NCBI GenBank assembly: GCA_900471815.1
Contig: UICE01000004.1
Location: 524,131-588,130, forward strand
DNA length: 64,000 nt
Reading direction: 5' to 3'
Source: Hyphomicrobiales bacterium
GTDB lineage: Bacteria > Pseudomonadota > Alphaproteobacteria > Rhizobiales > Rhizobiaceae
Shown: positions 1 through 7,805 of the stretch, one piece after another
How the letters are laid out: each line of letters starts with the position of its first letter
How positions within the stretch are numbered: the stretch's first letter is position 1
The notes under the pieces: generated by a model
What the model was told of the DNA's origin: nothing
The model's database searches: none
What the model saw: the letters and a program-made list of their open reading frames with translations, nothing else
Position numbers and translations under genes: made by a program

Positions 1-354
1 AAGCCTGTCACTGCCAAGGTGATAAATGATAAGCCGGTTGAAGAAAAACGCCAGGTAGCGTCGTCAAGTGCGTCGTCGGCTCGCCAGGCGCAGAAGTGGA
101 GCACACGGGTTCAATCCTATCTCGTGCGCCGTACAAAACGCGCCAAAGCAGATGGAACAGGGGTTGTCACTGTCAGGTTCGTTGTTTCGCGTTCCGGCGA
201 TATTGTTGCATCAAGCGTTGTTGGCAGTTCCGGATCCGGTCAATTGGACCAGAGCGTGCTCAATGCTGTTCGCAACGCGTCGCCGGTTCCTTCCGCTCCT
301 GAAGAAGTAACGGTTTCGCAGCAGAGTTTTACAGTGCCTTTCCGTATCCAGTAA
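1..354 (+). CDS. tonB: TonB-family energy transducer, C-terminal part (5' truncated by window)
   Basis: The reading frame is open from base 1 to a TAA at 352-354, so the N-terminus (membrane anchor and proline-rich linker) lies outside the window. The visible 117 residues hold a TonB C-terminal domain: the stretch GVVTVRFVVSRSGDIVASSV followed by a helix (LDQSVLNAVRNASPVPSAP) and a last strand ending SFTVPFRIQ is typical of the TonB_C fold that contacts the TonB box of outer-membrane receptors. An iron-siderophore-type ATPase gene follows 33 bp downstream, and a TonB-dependent receptor lies near 28 kb. Role inferred: transduce proton-motive force to siderophore receptors. An in-frame ATG at 19 is internal to the domain linker and is not thought to be the true start. 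Confidence 0.88.
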   Translation, partial: KPVTAKVINDKPVEEKRQVASSSASSARQAQKWSTRVQSYLVRRTKRAKADGTGVVTVRFVVSRSGDIVASSVVGSSGSGQLDQSVLNAVRNASPVPSAPEEVTVSQQSFTVPFRIQ

Positions 355-387
355 CGCTGCCGAACAATAGCTTTAAGGAAGTGGTTA

Positions 388-1215
388 ATGACCGAAATCG
401 CCGGACAGAACCAGATGCACTCAGCCTCGCAGGCCGTGGATGAGGCTTTGCTGGAACTTGGCGATGTGAGCTTTGCCATCGAATCGCGAACATTGCTGCA
501 GCCGCTTTCGCTGAAATTGCAGTCGCGCCGCGTGACCGGTCTTATCGGTCATAATGGATCTGGAAAATCCACACTGGTAAAGATCCTCGCCCGGCAGCAG
601 CCGCCAAGTTCGGGCACCGTATTGTTTGAAGGCAAGGCTATTGAAGAATGGGGCGCTCGTCCCTTTGCCCGCAAGGTCGCCTATCTTCCGCAATATACGC
701 CGCAAGCCGATGGCATGCTGGTTAAGGAACTGGTGGCGCTGGGTCGATATCCCTGGCATGGCGCACTTGGCCGCTTTAGCAAGCAGGATCGTGAAAAGGT
801 CGAAGAAGCGATTGAACTGACCGATATTGGCGGCTTTGCTGATCGTCTGGTCGATACGCTTTCGGGCGGCGAACGCCAGCGCGTCTGGTTGGCTATGCTG
901 GTGGCACAGGATGCAGAATGGCTGCTGCTTGACGAGCCGATCTCCGCATTGGACGTGGCACATCAGGTTGAAATCCTGTCGCTGGTGCATCGTCTGTCGC
1001 GCCAGAAAGGGCTTGGCGTCGTGGTCGTCCTGCATGATGTGAATATGGCCGCCCGTTATTGCGATGAAATCATTGCGCTGCACTCCGGCAAGCTGATCGC
1101 TCGCGGTACGCCTGATGAAATCATGACATCGGAAAGCCTTGGTGCAATTTATGGCATTGAGATGGATGTCATCCGCCATCCATCGTCAGGTCTGCCAGTC
1201 AGCTTTGTAAGATAA
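388..1215 (+). CDS. Iron-siderophore ABC transporter ATP-binding protein (FhuC/FepC type)
   Basis: 275-residue ATPase. Walker A is GHNGSGKS near residue 54, the signature is LSGGERQR near 159, and Walker B is LLLDEP followed by the D-loop SALD; a switch histidine sits in VVVLHDVNMAA. The spacing and the phrase DVAHQVEILSLV are characteristic of the FecCD-partner ATPases (FhuC, FepC, BtuD class) that drive uptake of ferric siderophores or haem. It follows the tonB fragment by 33 bp, with AAGGAAG just ahead of the ATG as ribosome binding site. No permease or binding protein gene is in the window, so these must lie upstream or elsewhere. The stop codon is inside a strong terminator hairpin, so this is the last gene of its operon. 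Confidence 0.9.
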   Translation: MTEIAGQNQMHSASQAVDEALLELGDVSFAIESRTLLQPLSLKLQSRRVTGLIGHNGSGKSTLVKILARQQPPSSGTVLFEGKAIEEWGARPFARKVAYLPQYTPQADGMLVKELVALGRYPWHGALGRFSKQDREKVEEAIELTDIGGFADRLVDTLSGGERQRVWLAMLVAQDAEWLLLDEPISALDVAHQVEILSLVHRLSRQKGLGVVVVLHDVNMAARYCDEIIALHSGKLIARGTPDEIMTSESLGAIYGIEMDVIRHPSSGLPVSFVR

Positions 1216-1237
1216 AGGGCCGTCAAGACGGCCCTTT
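1214..1237 (+). terminator. Rho-independent terminator after the ABC ATPase gene
   Basis: AAAGGGCCGTC at 1214-1224 and GACGGCCCTTT at 1227-1237 are perfect inverse complements separated by two A residues, giving a stem of about 10 bp with a CAAG loop, followed by a short T-rich tail (CGTTCT). The left arm overlaps the TAA of the upstream ATPase gene. Because the arm begins with AAA, the same hairpin read on the minus strand ends in TTT, so it may also stop transcription of the convergent lysE-type gene that ends at 1281. Confidence 0.85.
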
Positions 1238-1280
1238 CGTTCTGCAAATGAAATTGCAATGATACTGATTGCGATGCCAA

Positions 1281-1922
1281 TCAGATCTTGCGATTGAAGG
1301 CCTCGACAATCAGCTTGATGCCCAGGAAGCCCATGACAGTGCCCGCGGAGTAATCCAGCCATTTTTTCAGGCGGCTGTAGAGGGCGCGCATGCGGAAACC
1401 GGAAAATGCCAGGGCGACGATTGTATACCACCCCGCTTCCACCAGAAACAACGAAACCGGGATTGCAAAAAGCAGCCATTTGGCAGGATCAGCGGGCAGT
1501 ACGGCAGCAAAGATACTGGCGTAAAAGATCGATGTTTTCGGATTGCTGAGCTGGGTAATCAAGCCGGTGAAAAATGCCCGATACACGGTCATTTCCTTGG
1601 AACCACGCACCGATTTACCCGTGTCAAGCGGCGCTGACGCGCCCCGGCAAATACGGTAGGCCATATAAAGCAGATAGCCGCCGCCGATTATCTTGAAGGC
1701 AAGATAAAGCCATTCGAACTGCATCAGCAGCGCTGTCAGTCCCAATACGGCCAAGGAAGCGAAAATAAATCCGCCAACACCCATGCCCAGCGCCGAAGCC
1801 AGACCATGGGCGCGAGAGCTGGAAAGGGCAATGCGCGACACGAGCACAAAGCTCGGACCGGGGCTCATGGCACCGATCGCCATTGCCGCGATGATACTGA
1901 CGAGAATTGCAAGTGCGTCCAT
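1281..1922 (-). CDS. LysE/RhtB family amino-acid exporter
   Basis: 213-residue inner-membrane protein with about six hydrophobic segments. The N-terminus (AIGAMSPGPSFVLVSRIAL) carries the MSPGPxF signature of LysE/RhtB exporters, and a GITQLSNPK-like motif (FFTGLITQLSNPKTSIFYAS) in the middle is equally typical. The family exports amino acids such as lysine, homoserine or threonine; the substrate here cannot be told. The ATG at 1922 is chosen because GGAGGAA lies 4-10 bases upstream; an in-frame TTG four codons earlier is unlikely. It is convergent with the preceding ATPase gene, sharing the bidirectional hairpin, and stands alone. Confidence 0.88.
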   Translation of the reverse strand: MDALAILVSIIAAMAIGAMSPGPSFVLVSRIALSSSRAHGLASALGMGVGGFIFASLAVLGLTALLMQFEWLYLAFKIIGGGYLLYMAYRICRGASAPLDTGKSVRGSKEMTVYRAFFTGLITQLSNPKTSIFYASIFAAVLPADPAKWLLFAIPVSLFLVEAGWYTIVALAFSGFRMRALYSRLKKWLDYSAGTVMGFLGIKLIVEAFNRKI

Positions 1923-2000
1923 AATTTCCTCCAAGCTTGTTGGCGCAAACCATCATAGCGTTGTGAAGCGGTGGCTTGTCAATTCAGAATTGCAAGCAAG

Positions 2001-3122
2001 TTAGGAGCAGGGCTCGGGCGGTATGGCGGCTGGAGATGGAGCGGGAGCGGCGTTCTTCTGTTCCGGCATCTGTTCTGCGGGCGGTGTTATTGCCGGTTCG
2101 GATTTTCGAAGGTCGTTCCGGTTGAACGGTTCCTCCTGCGCAATTGCGCGGAACAGCCTCTTTGCCGGACCCTCCAGCAATTCGACGCGGCCGGGATAAT
2201 TGGCGGAATCATGCCATGGTGCCGTTAGAAACCGGATATTATCAGACGATATCACGCGCACGGCGAGGGCAAGTTTTATCATCAGGCCGGGCGTAAACTC
2301 CGGATCGGTCGTGACGGATCCACTGGCCACGCCCACGAAATGGAGCAGCTTGACAGGATTGAGCAACATGCCGCCACCCATGATCTTTTGCCCTAAGGCA
2401 GACAGGAAGCGTTGCTGCCGCTGGATGCGCCCAATATCGGTTCCATTGCTCAGGCCATGGCGCACCCGGACATAGCCGAGAGCCTGTTCCCCGCGCAGAA
2501 GTTGCAAACCGGATGGCAGGTCGAGGGGAACATAGGTATCGTGGATCGGTTCGGGCAGACAGACCTCGACGCCGCCGGCCGCATCCACCAGCGTTTTGAA
2601 CCCCGTGAAATCGACAATGACGAAATGATCAATATGGATGCCGGTGAGCGTTTCAATGGTTTTCCAGATGCACCCGATGCCCCCGGTACTGAATGATGAA
2701 TTGATAATGCCGCGCTGCGCCCTTTGTCCCGGCAGGCCATTGCGCGCGACGCATCCGGGCAGCCGAACCCGCAAATCCCGCGGAAAGCTGATGATGGTCA
2801 GTTCACTGCGGTCGGCAGGCAGGTGCACCAGCATGATTGTATCCGTGCGCTCGCCAAAACGAGCCGCATCATTTCCTTCCCGGCGATCCGACCCTACAAG
2901 AAGGATATTTATCGCCGATGGTGACGCTTTGGCAGGACGGTTTTCGCCCAGTTCATCGGACGTGACCTTGATGTGCCTGACATTGGAGATCATCGTGAGA
3001 TAGGTGATGCCAATGCCAAGAACCAACAATATTATAAAGGCAGCAGCAGTCAGGATCGACCAAAGGATCCAACGGGGCATCCGCTTGGGCGGATTCTTTT
3101 CAGAAAGTGATTCATCGGTCAA
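2001..3122 (-). CDS. LCP (LytR-CpsA-Psr) family membrane-anchored protein
   Basis: About 373 residues. A single transmembrane helix at about residues 19-42 (WILWSILTAAAFIILLVLG) is followed by an extracytoplasmic LCP domain. Visible LCP hallmarks are INILLVGSD with the DRR motif, RTDTIMLVHL, IISFPRDL, a TGIHIDHFVIVDFTGF stretch, and RVRHGLSNGTDIGRIQRQQRFL near the end, all of which line the polyprenyl-phosphate pocket in the family. LCP enzymes transfer polymers from lipid carriers to cell wall acceptors. The C-terminal tail is proline- and alanine-rich. The start is uncertain: the TTG at 3122 has only weak ribosome-binding sequence, and the next in-frame ATG is at 3080 just before the membrane helix. 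It is a single gene on this strand. Confidence 0.8.
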   Translation of the reverse strand: MTDESLSEKNPPKRMPRWILWSILTAAAFIILLVLGIGITYLTMISNVRHIKVTSDELGENRPAKASPSAINILLVGSDRREGNDAARFGERTDTIMLVHLPADRSELTIISFPRDLRVRLPGCVARNGLPGQRAQRGIINSSFSTGGIGCIWKTIETLTGIHIDHFVIVDFTGFKTLVDAAGGVEVCLPEPIHDTYVPLDLPSGLQLLRGEQALGYVRVRHGLSNGTDIGRIQRQQRFLSALGQKIMGGGMLLNPVKLLHFVGVASGSVTTDPEFTPGLMIKLALAVRVISSDNIRFLTAPWHDSANYPGRVELLEGPAKRLFRAIAQEEPFNRNDLRKSEPAITPPAEQMPEQKNAAPAPSPAAIPPEPCS

Positions 3123-3277
3123 ATTTATTGCCCATATTAGATGGTGTTAAGATACATCGGGGCGTTGCAGTTGCAATCCCCATCCGGCCCTCGCCACCGT
3201 GATAAATTGAGCTAATTCGGAACCTTGGACTGTATGGACGGTTTCCTTTCGGACAACCACCAAAAGGTTCTGAAATC

Positions 3278-3892
3278 ATGACGCTTAAAGCACTTGCCAT
3301 TAATTGCACGCTGAAGGTCGATGGACAGTCGTCAACACAAAGGATGATTGATCTGATTGCCGAATCTCTTGAGCCCTTTGACGTTGAAACCTCATCGCTT
3401 CGTCTTGCCGAATTCAACGTCAAACCCGGCGTGAAATCCGATGAGGGTGAGGGGGACGACTGGCCCTCCATAAGAAAGAGACTGCTTGAATCCGACATAC
3501 TCATTCTTGGCACGCCGATCTGGATGGGCCAGCCTTCAAGTGTTTGCAAGCGCGCGCTCGAACGCATGGATGCCTTTCTGGAAGAAACGGATGATCAAGG
3601 CCGCATGCTCACCTATGGCAAGGTTGCAGCCGTGGCTGTTGTTGGCAATGAAGATGGGGCGCATCATGTCTCTGCCGAACTTTATCAGGCCTTGAACGAT
3701 GTGGGTTTTTCGCTTGCACCAAATGCCGTGAGTTACTGGGTGGGGGAGGCCATGGGCAGCGTCAATTTCGTGGATTTGACAAAGGTGCCTGATGTCGTCA
3801 CCAATACATTGGCGATGCTGGCACGAAACACCGCACATCTTGCCAATCTTCTCAAAACCAATTCATATCCAGGTGAAAAAACCGAGGCATAA
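3278..3892 (+). CDS. Flavodoxin-fold FMN-dependent oxidoreductase family protein
   Basis: 204 residues. The N-terminal strand LKALAINCTLK and the phosphate-binding region STQRMIDLI, then DILILGTPIWMGQPSSVCKRALERMDAF, match NAD(P)H-dependent FMN reductase/flavodoxin-fold proteins, in which the TPIWMG loop contacts the flavin ring. A later strand KVAAVAVVGNEDGAHH is the usual next flavin-side segment. The protein is likely a cytosolic quinone or small-molecule reductase, but the substrate is unknown. The gene stands alone between the LCP gene on the other strand and the kinase gene 140 bp downstream. Confidence 0.8.
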   Translation: MTLKALAINCTLKVDGQSSTQRMIDLIAESLEPFDVETSSLRLAEFNVKPGVKSDEGEGDDWPSIRKRLLESDILILGTPIWMGQPSSVCKRALERMDAFLEETDDQGRMLTYGKVAAVAVVGNEDGAHHVSAELYQALNDVGFSLAPNAVSYWVGEAMGSVNFVDLTKVPDVVTNTLAMLARNTAHLANLLKTNSYPGEKTEA

Positions 3893-4031
3893 CTGGCTTG
3901 TTGCTTTTCGCATCGGCAGATGGGGTTTCGTGTGGCTTACCAGAAACCTTGTCTTGCTAATGCGAAGCCAGTTGATACTGTACCGAAGCTGACCATTGCA
4001 TGTTCTGGCTGATCTTGTGGAGAATGGATAA

Positions 4032-5042
4032 GTGAATGCGGACGAAGAACACCATCTGGTAGCCGCCAGATTAGCTGCCATCGTTGATAGTTCATTTGAT
4101 GCAATCATCAGCAAGGATCTAAACAGTATCATTACGAGCTGGAACCCGGCGGCCGAGCACTTTTTCGGCTACAAGGCGGAAGAGGTCATCGGCAAGAGCA
4201 TTCGCATTCTCATCCCCGAGAGTCATCAGAGCGAAGAAGACGAGATAATCTCCCGTGTCCGGGCTGGTGAGGTGGTTGAAAGCTTCGAAACTCTTCGTGT
4301 CAGAAAAGACGGCTCGTTCATTCCCGTCTCGCTCACTGTTTCACCCATCAAGGACGAGAATGGCAGGATTGTCGGCGCTTCAAAAATCGCGCGTGACATC
4401 ACTGTTTCGCGGGACAATGAGCGGCGCATTCGGCTTTTGCTTCGCGAAGTCAATCATCGCGTGAAGAACCAGTATGCGGTCATGATGTCCATCATTCGTG
4501 AAACCGCAAAGCGAACGCAGAGCGTTGAGGAGTTTCAACGCCAGATAAATGAACGCATAGCATCGCTCGCCAGCTCGCATGACGTTCTGGTTTCAACGGA
4601 TTGGAAAGGCGGCGATCTGAGAACGCTGATCAATGATCAGCTGAAACCGTTTAAACATGATGGGCTCATAACCGTTGACGGGCCTCAATTGATCCTCGCA
4701 GCGCCCGCAGTCTTGCATATAGGAATGGCCATGCACGAGCTGGCGACGAACTCAGCAAAATACGGCGTCCTCGCATCCTCGCAGGGCATGATCACTATTT
4801 CCTGGGCGATTGAGGGCAGCGTCGACGAAGAGCTTTTAAAACTCCGTTGGGACGAAACCAACAATGCGCCCACTGTTAAAGTCGAACAGAAATCCGGCTT
4901 TGGATATGTTGTATTGCAGCGTGCCACGCCGCTGGCGCTGCGTGGCACTGCTCAAATTACGGTGAATGACGAACGCCGCATGTGGGAGCTGGTCGCCCCG
5001 CTGAAGGAATGCGTTTCGGATATGGTAGACCACGAACTTTAG
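4032..5042 (+). CDS. PAS domain HWE-family sensor histidine kinase
   Basis: 336 residues with no membrane segment, so a soluble sensor. A PAS domain spans about 10-130 (AAIVDSSFDAIISKD ... GASKIARDIT). The dimerisation box holds the phospho-acceptor histidine in LLREVNHRVKNQYAVM near residue 142. The ATP-binding domain has MHELATNSAKYG (N box) and LKLRWDE, the WxE feature that separates HWE kinases from HisKA_2 kinases, then GFGYVVLQRA. The start codon is GTG. HWE kinases commonly act in the light, stress or general stress response of alphaproteobacteria. No response regulator gene is adjacent, so it is an orphan. It is convergent with the operon ending at 5060, with a 17-bp gap. Confidence 0.87.
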   Translation: MNADEEHHLVAARLAAIVDSSFDAIISKDLNSIITSWNPAAEHFFGYKAEEVIGKSIRILIPESHQSEEDEIISRVRAGEVVESFETLRVRKDGSFIPVSLTVSPIKDENGRIVGASKIARDITVSRDNERRIRLLLREVNHRVKNQYAVMMSIIRETAKRTQSVEEFQRQINERIASLASSHDVLVSTDWKGGDLRTLINDQLKPFKHDGLITVDGPQLILAAPAVLHIGMAMHELATNSAKYGVLASSQGMITISWAIEGSVDEELLKLRWDETNNAPTVKVEQKSGFGYVVLQRATPLALRGTAQITVNDERRMWELVAPLKECVSDMVDHEL

Positions 5043-5059
5043 ACCCTACGGGGCGGCGA

Positions 5060-6880
5060 TCAACTCCACTCGGCTCCCCACTCCTGAACCATATGGTCAG
5101 GCCCCACTTGCTTGAATTGGCGGATCGGAACCTGATAATCGACAGCGCGGATCGGGCTCTTCAATTCATCATTGACCAACCGCTTTTTGCCGGCGCGCCG
5201 GCTTGGATCAGCCATGGGCACCGCAGAGAGCAACCTGCGTGTATAGGGATGCTGCGGATTGCCGAACACGCTTGCACGCGTTCCGATCTCCACAATCTCG
5301 CCAAGATACATCACTGCCACGCGGTGACTTATGCGTTCAACCACGGCCATATCATGTGAAATGAACAGGAAGGCCAGTTTCAACCTTTCCTGCAGGTCCA
5401 GCATCAGATTGATCACCTGTGCCTTGATGGAAACATCGAGCGCGGAAACCGCCTCATCGGCAATGATGAGCTGCGGTCCCAAAGACAGGGCGCGGGCGAT
5501 GCATATGCGCTGGCGCTGGCCGCCGGAGAATTCATGCGGGTAGCGGTCATAGACATCGCCGCTCATGCCGACGCTCTTCAAAAGCTCGCTCACGCGTTCG
5601 CGCGCACGTTTCGGCGTTTCGGTGCCATGGGCAATCATTGGTTCGGCTATGCTCTCGCCGATGCGCATACGCGGATTAAGGCTGGCATAGGGGTCCTGAA
5701 AGATCATCTGCATGCGCTTGCGCATGTCGCGGAACGAGGATTTTTCGATATTCAGAATGTCATCCCCGGCAAGCCGGATCGAGCCGCTTGTCGGCGCGGT
5801 CAGCCGTACAATCGAGCGGCCAGTTGTTGACTTGCCGCAGCCGGACTCGCCAACCAGAGCAAGGGTTTCGCCGGGATATATATTGAACGAGACATTCTCG
5901 ACCGCATGCACGCGGCCAGCCAGCCCACGCAAGACGCCTTTGCGGATGTCAAAATATTTGGTCAGGTTTTTTACTTCTAGAATTGGCTTTGTAGCCTCAA
6001 CCGTATCAATGCCCTCTGGTGGTTCAGCGGCTATGCCGGTTTGCTGATCGACCAGAGGAAAGCGAAGCGGCCGTGTCTTGCCGATCATGGAGCCGAGCTT
6101 TGGTACGGCAGACAAAAGCGAGCGCGTATAGGCATGCTGGGGATTGGCAAAAATATCGGCGGTATCGCCGCTTTCGACAACATCGCCGCGTAACATCACG
6201 ATAGTGCGGTCGGCAATTTCGGCAACCACGCCCATATCATGCGTGATGAAGAGGACGGCCATTCCATCCTCGTCCTGCAAATCCCGGATGAGTTCGAGAA
6301 TTTGAGCCTGAATGGTAACATCGAGCGCGGTGGTAGGCTCATCCGCAATCAGCAGTTTCGGTTTGCAGGCGAGCGCCATGGCGATCATGACCCGCTGGCG
6401 CATGCCGCCGGACAGCCGGTGCGGATAGTCGTTAGCGCGCGATTTTGCAGAAGGGATGCGCACGCGATCCAAAAGCCGGATGACTTCAGCCTCGGCTTGG
6501 GTCAGGCTCATATTGCGGTGGCGCATCAAGGCTTCAGCGATCTGAAATCCAATGGTTAGGCTTGGATTGAGACTGGTCATCGGCTCCTGAAAGATCATGG
6601 CAATTTCGTTGCCGCGCACATTGCGCATCTCCCGCTCCGGCAGGTCCAGAAGCGATCGCCCTGCCAGTGTAATATTGCCCTCGACCTTGCTGTTGCCACC
6701 CGGCAGCAGCCGCATGATCGACAGTGCGGTCATGCTTTTGCCCGAACCGGATTCGCCGACGATAGCCACTGTCGTCCTCGGCGCGATATCAAATGAGATG
6801 TCGCGAATGACCGGCGTCCACGCCCCATCATTGTAAAAGGAGGTACGCAGCTTGGTGACGGAAAGAATGGGAGGGGTCAT
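5060..6880 (-). CDS. Dipeptide/glutathione ABC transporter, fused double ATP-binding protein (GsiA type)
   Basis: 606 residues containing two complete ABC ATPase domains. The first has Walker A GESGSGKS at 42-49, signature LSGGMRQR and Walker B LLIADEP; the second has GESGCGKS near 350, FSGGQRQR and LIIADEA. Each domain ends with the oligopeptide-transport extension ([15 protein letters not shown] and [15 protein letters not shown]), so this is a fusion of the DppD- and DppF-type subunits as in glutathione importer GsiA. The second domain has DEA instead of DEP at Walker B, which keeps the catalytic Glu. It is the last gene of the minus-strand operon beginning at 13785 and energises the two permeases at 9629-11433. 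Confidence 0.9.
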   Translation of the reverse strand: MTPPILSVTKLRTSFYNDGAWTPVIRDISFDIAPRTTVAIVGESGSGKSMTALSIMRLLPGGNSKVEGNITLAGRSLLDLPEREMRNVRGNEIAMIFQEPMTSLNPSLTIGFQIAEALMRHRNMSLTQAEAEVIRLLDRVRIPSAKSRANDYPHRLSGGMRQRVMIAMALACKPKLLIADEPTTALDVTIQAQILELIRDLQDEDGMAVLFITHDMGVVAEIADRTIVMLRGDVVESGDTADIFANPQHAYTRSLLSAVPKLGSMIGKTRPLRFPLVDQQTGIAAEPPEGIDTVEATKPILEVKNLTKYFDIRKGVLRGLAGRVHAVENVSFNIYPGETLALVGESGCGKSTTGRSIVRLTAPTSGSIRLAGDDILNIEKSSFRDMRKRMQMIFQDPYASLNPRMRIGESIAEPMIAHGTETPKRARERVSELLKSVGMSGDVYDRYPHEFSGGQRQRICIARALSLGPQLIIADEAVSALDVSIKAQVINLMLDLQERLKLAFLFISHDMAVVERISHRVAVMYLGEIVEIGTRASVFGNPQHPYTRRLLSAVPMADPSRRAGKKRLVNDELKSPIRAVDYQVPIRQFKQVGPDHMVQEWGAEWS

Positions 6881-6901
6881 TTTGTATCTCTCGTCTGAAG
6901 C

Positions 6902-7753
6902 TTAGAAAAGAACACTGGCAAGGAAGCGAAGGCAGATCAGCAGAAGGAAAATGCCAAAGGCCATTTCCAGCTTTGACTTGGACCAGGAATGCGCAAGCCT
7001 CACTCCGATCGGGGCAGTCAGAACCGTGGTCGGGATGAAAAGGGCAAGCCCCAGCAGCGAAACATAGCCGATGGCAATGGGGAATTGCAGGGCAACGACA
7101 TCGGGAAACTCCGACGCGCGCGGCCAGCCTGCATACATATAGCCAAGCGTTCCGGGAATTGAGATCAATATGCCAAGGCCTGATGATGTCGCCACCGCCT
7201 GATGAATAGGGCGGCCATAGAACGTCATGAACAAATTTGACAATTGTCCGCCGCCAATACCCATGAGTGATGAGAGAACGCCGATCAAAAGCCCGTAAAA
7301 GCGCATGAGCCAGCCAGCCGGAAGGTCATCGGCAAGACGCCATTTGTCATTGCCGAACAGCAGGCGGATCGCCGAAGCGCCTGCAACCACCACAAAGACG
7401 ATCTTGAAAAGATCGGCGGGAGCATAGCGCGCGATAAAACTGCCAAGAACCACGCCGAGCACGACCGGAACAGCCCATTTGCCAAGGATTGTCATATCCA
7501 CGGCGCCCTTGGCCTTATGGGCATAAAAGGAGCGCAGCGAGGTCGGGATGATGATGGCCAGAGACGTGCCGATGCATAGCGGCATGCGGACTTCTTCCGG
7601 TACTTCCATGAAACGGAACAATTCATAGAGAACCGGAACGGCAACCGCGCCGCCACCGACACCGAACAGACCGGCAAGCAGGCCGGTTACTGCGCCGGCA
7701 ACCAGTAGTCCGACCACCAGCAAAGACAACTCAAAAACAGGAATACCGAACAT
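6902..7753 (-). CDS. TauE/SafE family anion (sulfite/organosulfonate) exporter
   Basis: 283 residues, mostly hydrophobic, with about eight membrane segments in two similar halves. The first half shows LLAGLFGVGGGAVAVPVLYEL, and the second repeats it as LLIGVLSSLMGIGGGQLSNLF; these glycine-rich loops after helix one of each half are the TauE/SafE signature. Known members move sulfite, sulfoacetate or related anions. It sits inside the operon between the gamma-glutamyltransferase-like gene and the double ATPase gene, which fits disposal of a sulfur anion after breakdown of a thiol peptide such as glutathione. That link is inference from context only. Confidence 0.88.
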   Translation of the reverse strand: MFGIPVFELSLLVVGLLVAGAVTGLLAGLFGVGGGAVAVPVLYELFRFMEVPEEVRMPLCIGTSLAIIIPTSLRSFYAHKAKGAVDMTILGKWAVPVVLGVVLGSFIARYAPADLFKIVFVVVAGASAIRLLFGNDKWRLADDLPAGWLMRFYGLLIGVLSSLMGIGGGQLSNLFMTFYGRPIHQAVATSSGLGILISIPGTLGYMYAGWPRASEFPDVVALQFPIAIGYVSLLGLALFIPTTVLTAPIGVRLAHSWSKSKLEMAFGIFLLLICLRFLASVLF

Positions 7754-7805
7754 ATTGTTTCCTTAACTGGAGACCGCCAAGTTTCGACGCCGGAACGCCG
7801 ATGTT

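Noticed and set aside
421-1179. Long antisense frame (252 residues) inside the siderophore ATPase gene
   Set aside because: The plus-strand ATPase has all ABC motifs; the antisense frame has no family features and is a codon-usage shadow.
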